Positions 48,888 to 48,944 of a stretch of DNA of 48,944 nucleotides are shown one piece after another. Under the pieces are notes generated by a model. That model had not been told where the DNA came from. It did not search any database and worked only from the letters and a program-made list of their open reading frames with translations. The translations under genes and the position numbers were made by a program. The stretch comes from Akkermansiaceae bacterium (GTDB lineage Bacteria; Verrucomicrobiota; Verrucomicrobiia; Verrucomicrobiales; Akkermansiaceae), in assembly GCA_903919975.1 (NCBI GenBank), contig CAIXKE010000001.1, positions 1-48,944 of the forward strand, given 5' to 3'. Position 1 is the stretch's first letter; every line of letters starts with the position of its first letter.

Positions 48888-48944
48888 GGCGGCGGGGGGG
48901 GGCGCCCGCGCCCCCCGGGGGCGGGGCGCGCCCCCCCCCGCGCC
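48888..48944. other. G/C homopolymer at contig end, probable artefact
   Basis: The last 57 bases consist almost only of long G and C runs and bear no relation to the coding DNA before them. They look like low-quality read ends rather than real sequence; no feature should be built on them. Confidence 0.7.

Overview
This window is about 49 kb of GC-rich DNA from a member of the PVC superphylum, most likely a verrucomicrobium (Verrucomicrobiota). The evidence is a 51-residue 'small basic protein' of the Chlamydia/Verrucomicrobia type at 44.1 kb, a complete mcsA-mcsB-clpC cluster, a verrucomicrobial-style REP-associated tyrosine transposase (RAYT) with its own palindromes, a Gld-like ABC/DUF4340 operon, an MCE lipid-transport operon and a prepilin of the GspG kind. 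It appears to be a contig from a draft assembly: it starts inside a 122-bp tandem repeat and ends in about 57 bases of G/C homopolymer that look artefactual. I saw no rRNA, tRNA or CRISPR array.

Layout. 0-0.3 kb: tandem repeat of small palindromes. 0.3-4.6 kb (minus): clpC, mcsB and mcsA, the protein-arginine phosphorylation and degradation module. 4.7-7.2 kb: a branched-chain aminotransferase, an exported TPR-like protein, 5-formyl-THF cyclo-ligase and ApaG. 7.3-10.8 kb (minus): a four-gene MCE/Mla-type lipid transporter. 11.1-16.0 kb (minus): an ABC-2 exporter with GldG-like and DUF4340 partners. 16.2-19.1 kb: a LON-domain protein, an exported peroxiredoxin, a MurU-like nucleotidyltransferase and an M23 peptidase. 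19.5-22.0 kb: a two-unit M16 peptidase flanked by RAYT-type palindromes.

22.2-27.3 kb is a defence and accessory region: a Res-type helicase-nuclease, a beta-class DNA methyltransferase, an inverted-repeat element and a Panacea (SocA-like) protein. 27.3-32.3 kb holds a secreted beta-propeller-like 'choice-of-anchor I' protein lying between two 110-bp copies of the 3' end of ppdK, then ppdK itself, whose product carries Lys/Ala-rich tails at both ends. 32.7-34.6 kb is a single open frame encoding dephospho-CoA kinase joined to transcription terminator Rho. 35.0-41.7 kb has glycyl-tRNA synthetase, an acidic unknown protein, a decayed MFS transporter, a coiled-coil protein and acetyl-CoA synthetase. 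41.9-48.8 kb has an SGNH hydrolase, an RsuA-type pseudouridine synthase, the small basic protein, the RAYT element, RNase R, a pseudopilin and a chimeric VapB-HicB-like antitoxin with a palindromic operator.

The most unusual points are the CoaE-Rho fusion, the REP/RAYT unit, the duplicated ppdK 3' end around a 1.9-kb segment, the tailed PPDK, the chimeric antitoxin, and a group of AT-rich hairpins repeated between genes of co-oriented operons. All gene calls are from reading the sequence; no database search was run.
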